Assembly: GCF_010686655.1 (NCBI RefSeq)
Contig: NZ_JAAGVY010000024.1
Coordinates: 1-64,000 of the forward strand
Reading direction: 5' to 3'
Length of the DNA stretch: 64,000 bases
Source of the DNA: Cryomorpha ignava
GTDB lineage: Bacteria > Bacteroidota > Bacteroidia > Flavobacteriales_D > Cryomorphaceae
A program made the position numbers and the translations under genes. Below are positions 42,626 to 52,053 of this stretch, one piece after another (the stretch's first letter is position 1; each line of letters begins with the position of its first letter). The notes below the pieces were generated by a model that was given only the letters and a program-made list of their open reading frames with translations, was not told where the DNA came from and did not search any database.

Positions 42626-43951
42626 ATGGGTATTTCTAATATTATTTTCATCGTGATCTTAATTGCTCTGGCAGGACTTTTCGCTTTTCAGGTCAGCAAA
42701 ATCCGCCGGAATATTTTACTTGGAAAGGATGTAGATCGGAGCGATAGAAAAGGTGAAAGATTTGCCATGATGGCGCGGGTAGCCTTGGGTCAATCTAAAA
42801 TGGTAGTGCGACCACTCGCCGGTATTATGCACATTTTCATTTATGTTGGCTTTGTTATTATCAACCTTGAAGTTCTTGAAATTATTATTGATGGAATTTT
42901 CGGTACGCATCGTATTTTCGCATTTCTCGGTGGTTTTTATGACATCCTTATTGGAAGTTTTGAAATATTAGCCATACTTGTTCTTCTCGCTTGTGTGGTC
43001 TTTCTTGTCCGAAGAAATATTGGACGAATCAAGCGCCTTCATGCCCGTGAAATGACGAGCTGGCCAAAGAATGATGCCAACTTAATCCTCATTATTGAAA
43101 TTTTATTGATGACTGCTTTCCTAAGTATGAATGGAGCTGACTATGTGCTTCAGCAAAAAGGCGCAGAGCACTATGTACAGGCGGGAGCATACCCTGTTAG
43201 CAGTCTTTTGCTTCCCGTTTTTGGTGACTTATCCATTTCAACACTTATTGGCATTGAGCGGGGTGCATGGTGGTTTCACATCATTGGTATTCTACTGTTT
43301 TTAAATTACTTACCTATATCAAAGCATTTCCATATTTTATTGGCTTTTCCGAATGTTTACTACGCCAAGCTCATACCAAAAGGCGAGTTTACCAATTTGT
43401 CTAATGTTACCGATGAGGTAAACTTAATGATGGATCCGGAAGCAGATCCTTATGCGGCGCCTCCCGAACCGGAAGAAGGTGCAGTACCAGAAAAATTTGG
43501 CGCTAAGGATGTTCAGGATTTACATTGGAAAAATTTGATGGATGCCTATTCGTGCACTGAATGTGGAAGATGTACATCTGTTTGTCCGGCAAATATCACC
43601 GGAAAGCTCCTTTCGCCAAGAAAAATCATGATGGATACCCGCGACAGACTTGCGGAAGTGGGCAAAAATATTGATCAGCATGGCAAAGATCACAATGATG
43701 GAAAATCGCTTCTTTACGATTACATAACCCCAGAAGAACTTTGGGCTTGCACTACCTGCAATGCTTGCGTAGATGCTTGTCCTGTGAACATTGACCCATT
43801 GGAAATTATTGTCGATTTGCGTCGCTATATGCTAATGGAAGACGCTAAATCGCCAACCGAATGGAACTCTATGAACACGAATATTGAAAATAACGGAGCC
43901 CCTTGGGCATTTCCTGCCACCGACCGATTAAAATGGGCCGAGGAGAATTAA
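42626..43951 (+). CDS. Membrane Fe-S oxidoreductase subunit (4Fe-4S, HdrE/GlpC-like)
   Basis: 441 residues. The first 235 hold five membrane segments, similar to the cytochrome-b-like DsrM/HdrE group. The C-terminal 4Fe-4S ferredoxin domain has CTECGRCTSVCPANITGK and CTTCNACVDACPVNIDPLE, two complete CxxCxxCxxxCP sets. It would pass electrons from the membrane to the CCG-domain partner encoded next. The start lies 3 bp after the MCE gene. The electron donor is unknown; quinone is a guess. Confidence 0.85.
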   Translation: MGISNIIFIVILIALAGLFAFQVSKIRRNILLGKDVDRSDRKGERFAMMARVALGQSKMVVRPLAGIMHIFIYVGFVIINLEVLEIIIDGIFGTHRIFAFLGGFYDILIGSFEILAILVLLACVVFLVRRNIGRIKRLHAREMTSWPKNDANLILIIEILLMTAFLSMNGADYVLQQKGAEHYVQAGAYPVSSLLLPVFGDLSISTLIGIERGAWWFHIIGILLFLNYLPISKHFHILLAFPNVYYAKLIPKGEFTNLSNVTDEVNLMMDPEADPYAAPPEPEEGAVPEKFGAKDVQDLHWKNLMDAYSCTECGRCTSVCPANITGKLLSPRKIMMDTRDRLAEVGKNIDQHGKDHNDGKSLLYDYITPEELWACTTCNACVDACPVNIDPLEIIVDLRRYMLMEDAKSPTEWNSMNTNIENNGAPWAFPATDRLKWAEEN

Positions 43952-43964
43952 AAAAGAACAAATA

Positions 43965-44759
43965 ATGAGTGAATATATTAAAGTTCCAACCATGGCCGAA
44001 ATGGCTGCTGCCGGCGAAATGCCGGAAGTACTTTTTTGGGTTGGCTGCTCGGGAAGTTTTGACGATCGGGCAAAAAAGATTACCAAGGCGATTGTCAAAA
44101 TCCTACATGCGGCCGATGTGAAATTTGCTGTTTTAGGTACTGAAGAGAGCTGCACCGGCGATCCTGCCAAGCGCGCCGGAAATGAGTTTTTATTTCAAAT
44201 GCAAGCCATGATGAATATTCAGGTGCTCGACGGATATGGAATTAAGAATCTCATAACAGGCTGCCCACATTGCTTTAACACCATAAAAAATGAATACCCG
44301 GGTCTTGGTGGTAATTATAAAATACAGCACCACAGCCAATTTATACAAGGGCTTATAAATGAAGGGAAGCTCACCATACAAGGTGGCGGAGTATTTAAAG
44401 GAAAGCGTATTACTTTTCACGATCCGTGTTATTTGGGTCGCGGAAATAATGTGTATGACGCTCCGCGTTCGCTTATAGAAAAGCTTGATGCCGAGCTCGT
44501 TGAAATGAAGCGCTGCAAAAGCAAAGGACTTTGTTGTGGAGCAGGTGGCGCACAAATGTGGAAGGAAGCAGAACCGGGAAACAAAGAAGTAAATGTAGAA
44601 CGTACCGAAGAAGCATTGGGAGTAAAACCAAATATTATTGCCACTGGTTGCCCGTTTTGCAATACGATGATGACAGATGGTGTAAAGAATTTTAATAAAG
44701 AAGACGAGACGCAGGTAATGGATGTTGCCGAGCTTATCGCTCAAGCAAATGATTTATAA
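43965..44759 (+). CDS. CCG-domain Fe-S protein (HdrB/GlpC-like)
   Basis: 264 residues carrying two cysteine-rich CCG-type units. The first: ESCTGDPAKRAGNEFLF, GCPHCFNTIKNEYP. The second: HDPCYLGRGN, KGLCCGAGGAQMW, GCPFCNTMMTDG. Such proteins form the catalytic half of heterodisulfide reductase-like and glycolate/lactate oxidase complexes. It lies 13 bp after its membrane partner and shares one base with the next gene. The substrate is unknown. Confidence 0.88.
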   Translation: MSEYIKVPTMAEMAAAGEMPEVLFWVGCSGSFDDRAKKITKAIVKILHAADVKFAVLGTEESCTGDPAKRAGNEFLFQMQAMMNIQVLDGYGIKNLITGCPHCFNTIKNEYPGLGGNYKIQHHSQFIQGLINEGKLTIQGGGVFKGKRITFHDPCYLGRGNNVYDAPRSLIEKLDAELVEMKRCKSKGLCCGAGGAQMWKEAEPGNKEVNVERTEEALGVKPNIIATGCPFCNTMMTDGVKNFNKEDETQVMDVAELIAQANDL

Positions 44760-45268
44760 TGTTAAGCACAAAGACTGTAGAAATAAAAATTAAGGAGCGT
44801 ATTAGTCCAAACGCAAAAGTATGGATTTACCAGGCTTCAAAACCATTTACCGAAAGTGAAGCCGCAAAAATTGATGATACGTGCACTACTTTCGTTGAAA
44901 AATGGTCTGCTCATGGCAATAACCTAATCGCAGATTGTCAACTATTTTTTAATCAGTTTATCTGTTTATTTGTAGACGAAACTGGGTTTTCCGCTTCGGG
45001 CTGCTCAATAGACAGCTCTGTTCACTTCATCAAATCATTAGAGAAAGAGTACAGCGTTTCGCTTTTAAATCGCACTGACGTGGCATACATCAGTGAAAAT
45101 GGAGAAGTGAAAATAATTGACATGCACGGCCTTAAAGATGCTTTCGAAGCAGGTGAAATATCCAACAAAACACTGGTTTTCAATAATCTGATTCGCACCC
45201 GAGAAGAAATGGATAACAACTGGCTTATTCCTATTTCGGAGAGCTGGCAAAGCCGTTTGATCGATTAA
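44759..45268 (+). CDS. Conserved Bacteroidota protein often mislabelled ABC transporter ATPase
   Basis: 169 residues. I recognise the family by WIYQASKPFTESEAAKIDD near the start, FVEKWSAHGNNLIADCQLFFNQF, FSASGCSIDSSVHFIKSLEKEY, and LVFNNLIRTREEMDNNWLIPISESWQSRL at the end. Database entries call it ABC transporter ATPase, but no Walker A or signature motif is present, so that name is wrong. It has a possible DxS/T metal or nucleotide pocket but no assigned activity. It is the last gene of the amidase-MCE-FeS operon; its stop overlaps the convergent metallophosphoesterase stop. Confidence 0.8.
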   Translation: MLSTKTVEIKIKERISPNAKVWIYQASKPFTESEAAKIDDTCTTFVEKWSAHGNNLIADCQLFFNQFICLFVDETGFSASGCSIDSSVHFIKSLEKEYSVSLLNRTDVAYISENGEVKIIDMHGLKDAFEAGEISNKTLVFNNLIRTREEMDNNWLIPISESWQSRLID

Positions 45269-46035
45269 ATCGGAAGGAGATCAATATTTTTTTGTGCGAT
45301 TAACTCTCGTGTATCCAGATTAAAGCATAGCAGCTTTCCGTAACCATCTACGCGTGAGCGAATGCAACCATTATCAAGGTTGATTATTTTTGCTCCTTCT
45401 TCAATTTCTTGACTAATAGACTCGTAATTGGTTGGCACGTGTCCGTGAATGACCATTTTGCCTTTCAGCCGTTTTTCGTTATAGCAAAAGCTTCGTACCC
45501 ATATCATGTCTTTCCATGCTTCAAAAGGGTTTTTGAGATTGGTATCAAAACCGGCGTGAACCAAAAAAGCAATATCTGTTTCGTAGTAAAACGGTAAATT
45601 CCCGAAAAATTTATCGACATCGCTGTTGAGCCTTCCGTCACTATCAATTAAATGAGACGCGTATTGGCGGGAAGCAAACGAAAAAAGCTTTCGGGCATTC
45701 TCGCGGTTAAAATTCAGAAAAAGCTGTTCGTGATTCCCACGTAGCGGAAACACTTGGTATCCTCTATCGAGTAATTGCCAGATTTTGTCGAGCACCAGAT
45801 AAGAATAAGGTCCCCGATCTATCATATCGCCGATAATAAAAAGCTGATCGTGTTTCTTTAGATCGACAGCATCGAGCAATTTCACAAACGTTTGATAGCA
45901 CCCGTGAATATCGGTAATTACCAATCTTCTTCCCGATGCTGGTTTAGGTACAAAGAACGATTTTCTTCGCTTGTCGAGCGGATCGATAAGGTTGATATTC
46001 AGTCGATCAATGGCTCTTTCACTTCGGCTTTTCAA
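45265..46035 (-). CDS. Metallophosphoesterase (serine/threonine phosphatase type)
   Basis: 256 residues. The metal-binding motifs occur in order: VITDIHGCYQTF, IIGDMIDRGPYSYLVLD, PLRGNHEQLFL, LVHAGF, and VIHGHVPTNYESI. These give the two-metal phosphoesterase centre of PrpA/PrpB-type phosphatases and diadenosine tetraphosphatases. The physiological substrate is unclear. It follows the peptidase gene by 6 bp and is cotranscribed with it; its stop codon shares the TTAA with the gene on the other strand. Confidence 0.88.
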   Translation of the reverse strand: MKSRSERAIDRLNINLIDPLDKRRKSFFVPKPASGRRLVITDIHGCYQTFVKLLDAVDLKKHDQLFIIGDMIDRGPYSYLVLDKIWQLLDRGYQVFPLRGNHEQLFLNFNRENARKLFSFASRQYASHLIDSDGRLNSDVDKFFGNLPFYYETDIAFLVHAGFDTNLKNPFEAWKDMIWVRSFCYNEKRLKGKMVIHGHVPTNYESISQEIEEGAKIINLDNGCIRSRVDGYGKLLCFNLDTRELIAQKNIDLLPI

Positions 46036-46041
46036 GATTAT

Positions 46042-48183
46042 TTACTCTTTGAAATGCAAATCTATATAATCCAGAACTTTAGTCATAAGGTGCACCCTAT
46101 CTTTTCCACGAACATTGTGTTCATGATTTGGATAAGTGAAAAAATCAACCTGCTTTCCGTTGGTAACAAACTGCTGCAGTAGCGTGTAGCTATGTTGCGG
46201 CACTACTACATTGTCATCTAACCCATGAATAAGAAGCAAATCACCTTCCAGTTGATCTGCGTAATTTTTCAAATCGGCAATTTTATATCCTTCGGGGTTT
46301 TGCTCCGGTGTATCCATATAGCGCTCGCCATACATAATTTCATACATGCGCCAGTCTGTAACCGGTCCGCCGGCAACACCTATTTTAAAAACTCCCGGGT
46401 GGCGCAGCATAAGCGAAGTAGTCATAAATCCTCCAAAGCTCCAGCCGTGAACCGCCATTTTATCGGCATCGACGTAAGGCAAAGTTTTTAAATACTCCAC
46501 TCCTTTCAACTGGTCTTCCATTTCAACCGTTCCAAGGTTTCTAAAAACGGCCTGTTCAAATTTCATCCCTCTGTTTCCACTTCCTCGATTGTCAACAGTA
46601 AAGACTATATAACCTCGATTTGCAGCCTCATACATCCATACATTTGCTCCGCCCTTATAGTCGTTTCTAACCATTTGAGCATGTGGCCCGCCATATACAT
46701 AAACGATGACAGGATATTTTTTTGAAGCATCAAAATCATAAGGCTTTATCAATCGTCCCTGAAGTTTTGTACCATCAGCAGCAGTAATAATCGGGAATTC
46801 CATTTCACCAATTTTGTAATCCTCAAGCGGATTTTCGGCAGATAACGGAGTAGAAATCACCTTGCCGTTTACGTCGACTATTGTAACCTTATTTCCATAT
46901 TCAGGAGAAGATAAAGCCACCATGAGATTATCTCCTTTGTCCATCGTAACCTGATATGAGCCCTTTTCGGCGGTGAGCTTTTTCATCTTACCAGATTTTA
47001 CGCTTGCGGCATATATTGCGCGATCTATCAGACCTTCTACTGCGGTTACGATTATGGTTTTTCCATCGGTTGTTTGGCCATTGATTTCCAAAACATCAAA
47101 ATTGCCTTTAGTGACTTGCTTTAAGAGTTTGCCATCGGCGGTGTATGAGTAGATATGATTAAATCCATCACGCTCGCTCATCCATAAAAATTCTTTGCCG
47201 TCGCCCTTAGGGAAATAAGGCGGCTGCTCGGGTTCTACGTATTTCGCATCAATTTCGGTAAACAATGTTTTTTCAAAATCGCCTGTGGCCGCATTGTACA
47301 CATTGAGTTTCATTTCATTCTGATTGCGGTTAATTTCTGCGAGATATGCCTTTTTTCCGTCAGGCGAGAATGTGAAATTGGTAAGGTAATGATCAAGCGG
47401 TTCACCGGTTTTCAGATAAACCAGTTCTTCGCTTCCCACCACAAAAATCCCTGTTTTCGCATGGTGGCTTTTTTGACCGGCCATTGGGTATTTTATCAGG
47501 TTAACTTCAGCCGGTATGGGTGTATAATTTGCCAATGGATAATCGGTTACCATACTTTCGTCCATTTCGTAGAAGCCGAGCGATTTTCCATCTTCCGACC
47601 AAAAAAGTCCGTTTGTAATTCCGAACTCTGATCGGTGAATGGCAACGCCTGCGCTTATTTCAGATTCTTTGCTGTGGTTGGTAACCTGAATGGCTGAATC
47701 TGCAGAAGTTGCAATAAACACATTGTTTTCTAAGGTGTAAGCCATATAACCCGATGCAGAAGAAAACTCAATGTTTTCGGCTTTTGCCGGAATGTGCATA
47801 TACATTTTGGCAGTCAAATCTTCTGTATTCACACTTACTAAATCACCACCACAACGAATCAAAAAAGTATTGGCATCAAGCCAGGCATAAGGCCTTACAC
47901 TTTTTATTGAGTCCACCTTCAATTTCGTCAATTGTGGATTTAAATCTGAAGCAATAATAGTTCTAACTGTATCGCCAGCAGTATTTCTTATCATAAGCTC
48001 GCCATCGTCACCGATTGTGGCAAAATTTGTTGGAGAAATCCACTCAACTCCCTTTAATCGATCCGGATACAAAGATCTATACTCCTGCGAAACAGCAGTT
48101 TCCAGATCAAGCGTTTTAAGTTCCTGAGCTTGAATTGAGAAAGAGAAAACAAGGAATATTACCGCAATGAAATGCTTCAACAT
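46042..48183 (-). CDS. Dipeptidyl peptidase IV-type S9 peptidase
   Basis: 713 residues. From ATG 48183 there is a signal peptide (MLKHFIAVIFLVFSFSIQAQ), a beta-propeller (residues about 60-450), and an alpha/beta hydrolase domain. The catalytic Ser is in VHGWSFGGFMTTSLMLRHP, the Asp in GLDDNVVVPQ, and the His in YPNHEHNVRG. It is a periplasmic or surface exopeptidase, probably releasing dipeptides after Pro. A -7 box lies 16 bp upstream and excludes the longer frame to 48240. Confidence 0.92.
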   Translation of the reverse strand: MLKHFIAVIFLVFSFSIQAQELKTLDLETAVSQEYRSLYPDRLKGVEWISPTNFATIGDDGELMIRNTAGDTVRTIIASDLNPQLTKLKVDSIKSVRPYAWLDANTFLIRCGGDLVSVNTEDLTAKMYMHIPAKAENIEFSSASGYMAYTLENNVFIATSADSAIQVTNHSKESEISAGVAIHRSEFGITNGLFWSEDGKSLGFYEMDESMVTDYPLANYTPIPAEVNLIKYPMAGQKSHHAKTGIFVVGSEELVYLKTGEPLDHYLTNFTFSPDGKKAYLAEINRNQNEMKLNVYNAATGDFEKTLFTEIDAKYVEPEQPPYFPKGDGKEFLWMSERDGFNHIYSYTADGKLLKQVTKGNFDVLEINGQTTDGKTIIVTAVEGLIDRAIYAASVKSGKMKKLTAEKGSYQVTMDKGDNLMVALSSPEYGNKVTIVDVNGKVISTPLSAENPLEDYKIGEMEFPIITAADGTKLQGRLIKPYDFDASKKYPVIVYVYGGPHAQMVRNDYKGGANVWMYEAANRGYIVFTVDNRGSGNRGMKFEQAVFRNLGTVEMEDQLKGVEYLKTLPYVDADKMAVHGWSFGGFMTTSLMLRHPGVFKIGVAGGPVTDWRMYEIMYGERYMDTPEQNPEGYKIADLKNYADQLEGDLLLIHGLDDNVVVPQHSYTLLQQFVTNGKQVDFFTYPNHEHNVRGKDRVHLMTKVLDYIDLHFKE

Positions 48184-48198
48184 ATTTAAAATTTTGCC

Positions 48199-48206
48199 CA
48201 AATATA
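48199..48206 (-). promoter_or_regulatory. Candidate -7 box (TATATTTG) for the peptidase operon
   Basis: Reads TATATTTG on the minus strand, 16 bp before the ATG at 48183. The leader would be about 9 nt. Confidence 0.5.
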
Positions 48207-48280
48207 GAGGTAATTGGCAAAAGCCAGAAATAAGAGTCATCTATTGAATCGCTATGGAGTCATCGAAGCCTATTACTAAA

Positions 48281-49012
48281 TCACGGTGTATAATCAACAG
48301 GTACTTCCATCCGTGTTTGATTCCCATCATTATCGAGCACTTTTACCAGCAGCAATCCCGGAAATTTTGTTTCGTAATCGGGTAAAATCGTATCGGTATT
48401 TAAAGCCAAATCCCATGATGTAAGCGAATCGGGAATATCATGAGTCAGCATTTTTATCCGCTCGTCGTTTGTTGATCGCAAATCGAAGGTTACTTCTTTT
48501 AGCTGGACATTATCTATTAGCAATCCCGTAAAGCGCAGGCTATCCTGACCGCTCATGTATATCACGTCTTCAACGATTGGTGGATCTGTTTGAAAATCAA
48601 TTATATTAGGAGCAAATCCGGGCTGATTAATAGTAAAATAGAGAATGGAATCTTTGGTACCATTGCCTCTCAAATCGGCTCCTTGGGTAACTATTTGATA
48701 ATAACCCGAGCGAGCCGTATCGGGAATCACAAATGAAAATGACCCCTCATAGGTTTGTCCGGAAATATCTCTGACTTGTAAATCTTTCCAGTCGCCAAAA
48801 CTTTTCGCAAAAGCGGGCGAAATACGCACTCTCACTTGATCAAGATTTTCATTATCTGACAATGCCACCGTAATTTTCACTACATCAGGTGGCCGAAAAG
48901 AGTCGCTATTTAGATCTAGCGACTCAATTACCGGGGCTCTCTCATCTTTTTCAACTTTGGTACAAGCCAGAAACAGAATCGCAAGACCAAGAAGCACAGC
49001 TTTAAATTTCAT
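48281..49012 (-). CDS. DUF4625-type lipoprotein, third gene of TonB (zinc?) operon
   Basis: 243 residues from ATG 49012. Lipobox LFLAC with Cys17 and a charged KVEKDE start. The body has an Ig-like fold typical of DUF4625: DERAPVIESLDLNSDSFRPPD, VVKITVALSDNENLDQVRVRI, YEGSFSFVIPDTARSGYYQIV, and LRFTGLLIDNVQLKEVTFDLR. It is the last gene of the receptor operon, 28 bp after the previous lipoprotein gene (27-bp gap). These small surface lipoproteins probably assist ligand capture for the receptor; this is inference. A longer start at 49027 adds five residues without improving the signal. Confidence 0.78.
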   Translation of the reverse strand: MKFKAVLLGLAILFLACTKVEKDERAPVIESLDLNSDSFRPPDVVKITVALSDNENLDQVRVRISPAFAKSFGDWKDLQVRDISGQTYEGSFSFVIPDTARSGYYQIVTQGADLRGNGTKDSILYFTINQPGFAPNIIDFQTDPPIVEDVIYMSGQDSLRFTGLLIDNVQLKEVTFDLRSTNDERIKMLTHDIPDSLTSWDLALNTDTILPDYETKFPGLLLVKVLDNDGNQTRMEVPVDYTP

Positions 49013-49039
49013 GCCCGAAAAGTACAAAATCGCGCCGTA

Positions 49040-49651
49040 TTACTCAGGCTGAATTTCCAGCTGAAATGTAACTTCTATATCGGTCTCGCCGCCGGCATTG
49101 GTAATGTCGCCCGTGGCAACTCCTGCCCCACCTTTATTTGGAGAATGACGTAAAACAATTGTCACCGTTTCGCCTTGATTTGTTAGCCCCAACACATTCC
49201 AGATTGAAGAAATCCCAAGTGGATTCCCATTGCTGTCGATTTCTTGTGGATCGTAAGAAATGTTCACGACCTCACCAGCTTCGGTATTGGGAAGGTAGAA
49301 AAATTGGTGCATATCTGCCTCTTCCAAAATCTCCGGATTGATTTGTTCCACATCATTGGGATTTGAAGAATCCAGAACTTCTACATGCGCCAAGTACTGC
49401 CCATTTTCTCCTGTATATTTCAATGTAATCGGCGTCACCGTAGGGGAAATTCCACCGGGGCCATCCGGATCAGAAAAAACCGCAAATGTTGTATCATTTG
49501 TTACCGGATTGATAAGCGTAATATTCAGAACCGTTATCAATTCAGCTTCATTTTCAATTTGCGGATTGTCATCATCATTGCCCTCACAGGCAAAAACCAC
49601 AGGGATTGCGAATATTATAAGAGCTTTTGAAATAATTTTTGAGTTTTTCAT
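49040..49651 (-). CDS. Lipoprotein beside TonB receptor (type 1 periplasmic-binding-like label)
   Basis: 203 residues. Lipobox VVFAC with Cys22 and an acidic EGNDDD run. The body is a beta-rich domain: AELITVLNITLINPVTNDTTFAVFSDPDGPGG near the start, GQYLAHVEVLDSSNPNDVEQINPEIL, and IVLRHSPNKGGAGVATGDITNAGGETDIEVTFQLEI at the end. Homologues downstream of TonB receptors in Flavobacteriales carry vague labels. It starts 21 bp after the receptor stop. Confidence 0.75.
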   Translation of the reverse strand: MKNSKIISKALIIFAIPVVFACEGNDDDNPQIENEAELITVLNITLINPVTNDTTFAVFSDPDGPGGISPTVTPITLKYTGENGQYLAHVEVLDSSNPNDVEQINPEILEEADMHQFFYLPNTEAGEVVNISYDPQEIDSNGNPLGISSIWNVLGLTNQGETVTIVLRHSPNKGGAGVATGDITNAGGETDIEVTFQLEIQPE

Positions 49652-49672
49652 TTGATTTAGAATTTTAAAGGT

Positions 49673-52009
49673 TTAAAAATTATATTGATATCTAAGTGTA
49701 AAATTTAAGCCGAGTTGATCTGCATAGTATCGGAAGAGATCGAGGTAATTTCTGTAGGTTTTGTTCAGCGTATTATCCACAGTTAAGGAAATAAAATTCC
49801 TCTTTATTGCGAATCCCGCCTGAATATTCAATAGAAAATACCCATCTGGCGCTGGGGCAAAATCAAAACTGGAGGGCAATTCCGCATCGGTGTTTTGGTT
49901 TAAAAACAAATCGGCCGGAAGCACTTGAGGAGCGCGGTATTGCTCCATGGTATAGCTTCCTTTTACGGCAATAAACGGATTTTCAATTTTGCGCCATTTT
50001 CTGAAATTGTATTTGGCTTCCGCCGAAAATTGCTGTGGAGGAACTCCGTTTAACTTGCTGTTTTGACTTATATTTTGAGCATAAATCATGCTGGCCGCAA
50101 GGTTGATATCAAACCTTTTAAAATTTGTGGAATAATCTAAATCAACACCAGCAAAAACCGCATTGGCTTGCTTGTAATCCATTCTTGGGAATGCGCCGCG
50201 TATGGTAAGCTCAATAGATTCGGGATTGAGATAGATGAAATTGCGGATATAATTCAGGTAAGGCGAGAGGTTGAATTGATGTTTCTGCCAGTTTTTCACG
50301 AATACGAGCGAAGCATTGTAAGAGCGCTCCTGCGAAAGTGTAGAGTCGCCTTGTTCAATTACTCCTACACCATGATGCAACCCCGAACTAAAAAGTTCAT
50401 TTACTCCAGGAGCCCGCCAATGGGAAGAGATTTCGTATTTGATCGACGCATTTTCAAATTGCTGAACCGCCGAAACTGCACCAGCAAAACCTTTAAAATT
50501 TTGGTTAATCGGATTCTCGGGGCTGCCATAAGGCGCATAAATATCTGAATTGTAGAAATCATATCGCAAACCGGCATTGAGCTTTATTCCCGGAAGGGTA
50601 TAAGACTGAACAAGGAATAACCCCACTTGATAATTCTCATAATCTGGAATAAAACTCCTTCCCGAAAAGGTATTGGTTCTGGCAATTCCGGCTATGCCCA
50701 TTTTCCCTTCCAGCCTTTCTTTGCGGTACGAAAAGGTAATATCTCCCTGATGAGTGAGCAGCCTGTAGCTTAGTTGTGGCCTGGCCAGCTCTTCTTGCGA
50801 TGGATTTATTCCTGTATGTGCATCAAATTCCTGCCGTGAATTAAACTGTCTTGAATATTTCGCCGCAAGACTTGATGATCTTCCTGTTATCAAGCGCATT
50901 TCAGCCTTAAAAAGTTCGTGGTCTATTACCTGCCGCGGACGATTTATGTCATAGCTAAAATCGAGTGTATCTGGTTGACGGCCACCGCCAAGCACTTCAA
51001 GTAAATCGGTAAGATTTCCGAGGTGCGAAAAGCGGTAAATCCCAACTTCCTGATTGAATTTGCTGTAGAACGTATTTAAAACCAAGTTTTTAGTTTTATA
51101 GCCGAGCGCATAAGAATAGTTGTACTCTTCGGTTCCGGTATTAGACAAAACAACATCAGGAGTTTCAACATCTCCAAGTTTTTTCAGAGATCCCTGAAAC
51201 TGATAATAAAGCGGAAGTTTCTTTGCAAGCCTACCACCCAGTGATAAGGCTGCGGAACCGCCTCGACCATTAGTTGAAAGGCTCGACTGGAAATCTCCGT
51301 GCAGCGAATCAGATGCAAAAACGCTTTCAGATTCTATTTTAATTATTCCTCCTATGGCGTCTGGCGCATAGGCCAATCCTTCTACTCCATCGAGCAATTC
51401 TACCTGATTTATTAAGTAAGAATCAATTTCTGGAGCATGTTCTGCACCCCAATATTGTCCTTCTTGACGCACACCGTTGTTAAAGATTAAAAGCCGATTG
51501 CTGTGCAAACCGCGATATATGGGTTTCGATATGGTATTTCCCGATTGAAGCACGCGAATTCCGGGCATTTCCTTCATCCTATCGGCGAGTTGCAAACCCG
51601 TAGATTCACGCATTTCCAATTTCGACAACTGGATATTTCTGTCTGCCGATATACGCTCTGCACCTGCTACAATTTCAAATTCTTTTAAAAAGTGATCGGA
51701 ATGATCCATGTAATAATTTAAAATCGTGTCGGAATGGAGGATAAATGTTTTGGACTCCGGTGCGCAACCAATATGTGAGAGTTTAAGGGTGATTCTTCCG
51801 GCACAGAGATTTGCCAATTGATAAGCTCCAAGGCTATCGGCGACTGTTCCCTCACCAGTACCATTAATCTGAATAGTAGCATACGGCAATCCGGTTCCGG
51901 AATTGGAATCGAGAATACGACCGTAAATTTTTATATCGCAATTTTCTTGCTGTGCAGAAATCTGCGTTGCAGCGAGCAAAAGCCCGATTAGGGGCAAATA
52001 AAATTTCAT
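49673..52009 (-). CDS. TonB-dependent receptor, ZnuD-like
   Basis: 778 residues. Signal peptide MKFYLPLIGLLLAATQISAQ, CarboxypepD-like domain (DIKIYGRILDSNSGTGLPYATI), plug with MKEMPGIRVLQSGNTISKPIYRGLHSNRLLIFNNGVRQEGQYWGAEHAPEID, and barrel ending NFTLRYQYNF. The GVRQEGQYWGAEHAPEID stretch matches ZnuD-type zinc receptors. Zn(II) (or another metal) is therefore the likely ligand, as the His/Cys-rich upstream protein and two lipoproteins suggest. Haem remains possible. Confidence 0.85.
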   Translation of the reverse strand: MKFYLPLIGLLLAATQISAQQENCDIKIYGRILDSNSGTGLPYATIQINGTGEGTVADSLGAYQLANLCAGRITLKLSHIGCAPESKTFILHSDTILNYYMDHSDHFLKEFEIVAGAERISADRNIQLSKLEMRESTGLQLADRMKEMPGIRVLQSGNTISKPIYRGLHSNRLLIFNNGVRQEGQYWGAEHAPEIDSYLINQVELLDGVEGLAYAPDAIGGIIKIESESVFASDSLHGDFQSSLSTNGRGGSAALSLGGRLAKKLPLYYQFQGSLKKLGDVETPDVVLSNTGTEEYNYSYALGYKTKNLVLNTFYSKFNQEVGIYRFSHLGNLTDLLEVLGGGRQPDTLDFSYDINRPRQVIDHELFKAEMRLITGRSSSLAAKYSRQFNSRQEFDAHTGINPSQEELARPQLSYRLLTHQGDITFSYRKERLEGKMGIAGIARTNTFSGRSFIPDYENYQVGLFLVQSYTLPGIKLNAGLRYDFYNSDIYAPYGSPENPINQNFKGFAGAVSAVQQFENASIKYEISSHWRAPGVNELFSSGLHHGVGVIEQGDSTLSQERSYNASLVFVKNWQKHQFNLSPYLNYIRNFIYLNPESIELTIRGAFPRMDYKQANAVFAGVDLDYSTNFKRFDINLAASMIYAQNISQNSKLNGVPPQQFSAEAKYNFRKWRKIENPFIAVKGSYTMEQYRAPQVLPADLFLNQNTDAELPSSFDFAPAPDGYFLLNIQAGFAIKRNFISLTVDNTLNKTYRNYLDLFRYYADQLGLNFTLRYQYNF

Positions 52010-52053
52010 GAATACTGATGAATTTCAACAAATAAAAGAAGCGAAACGACTTG

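Noticed and set aside
44759-45268. Annotation as ABC transporter ATPase
   Set aside because: No Walker A, Walker B or signature motif is present, so the database name is not supported.
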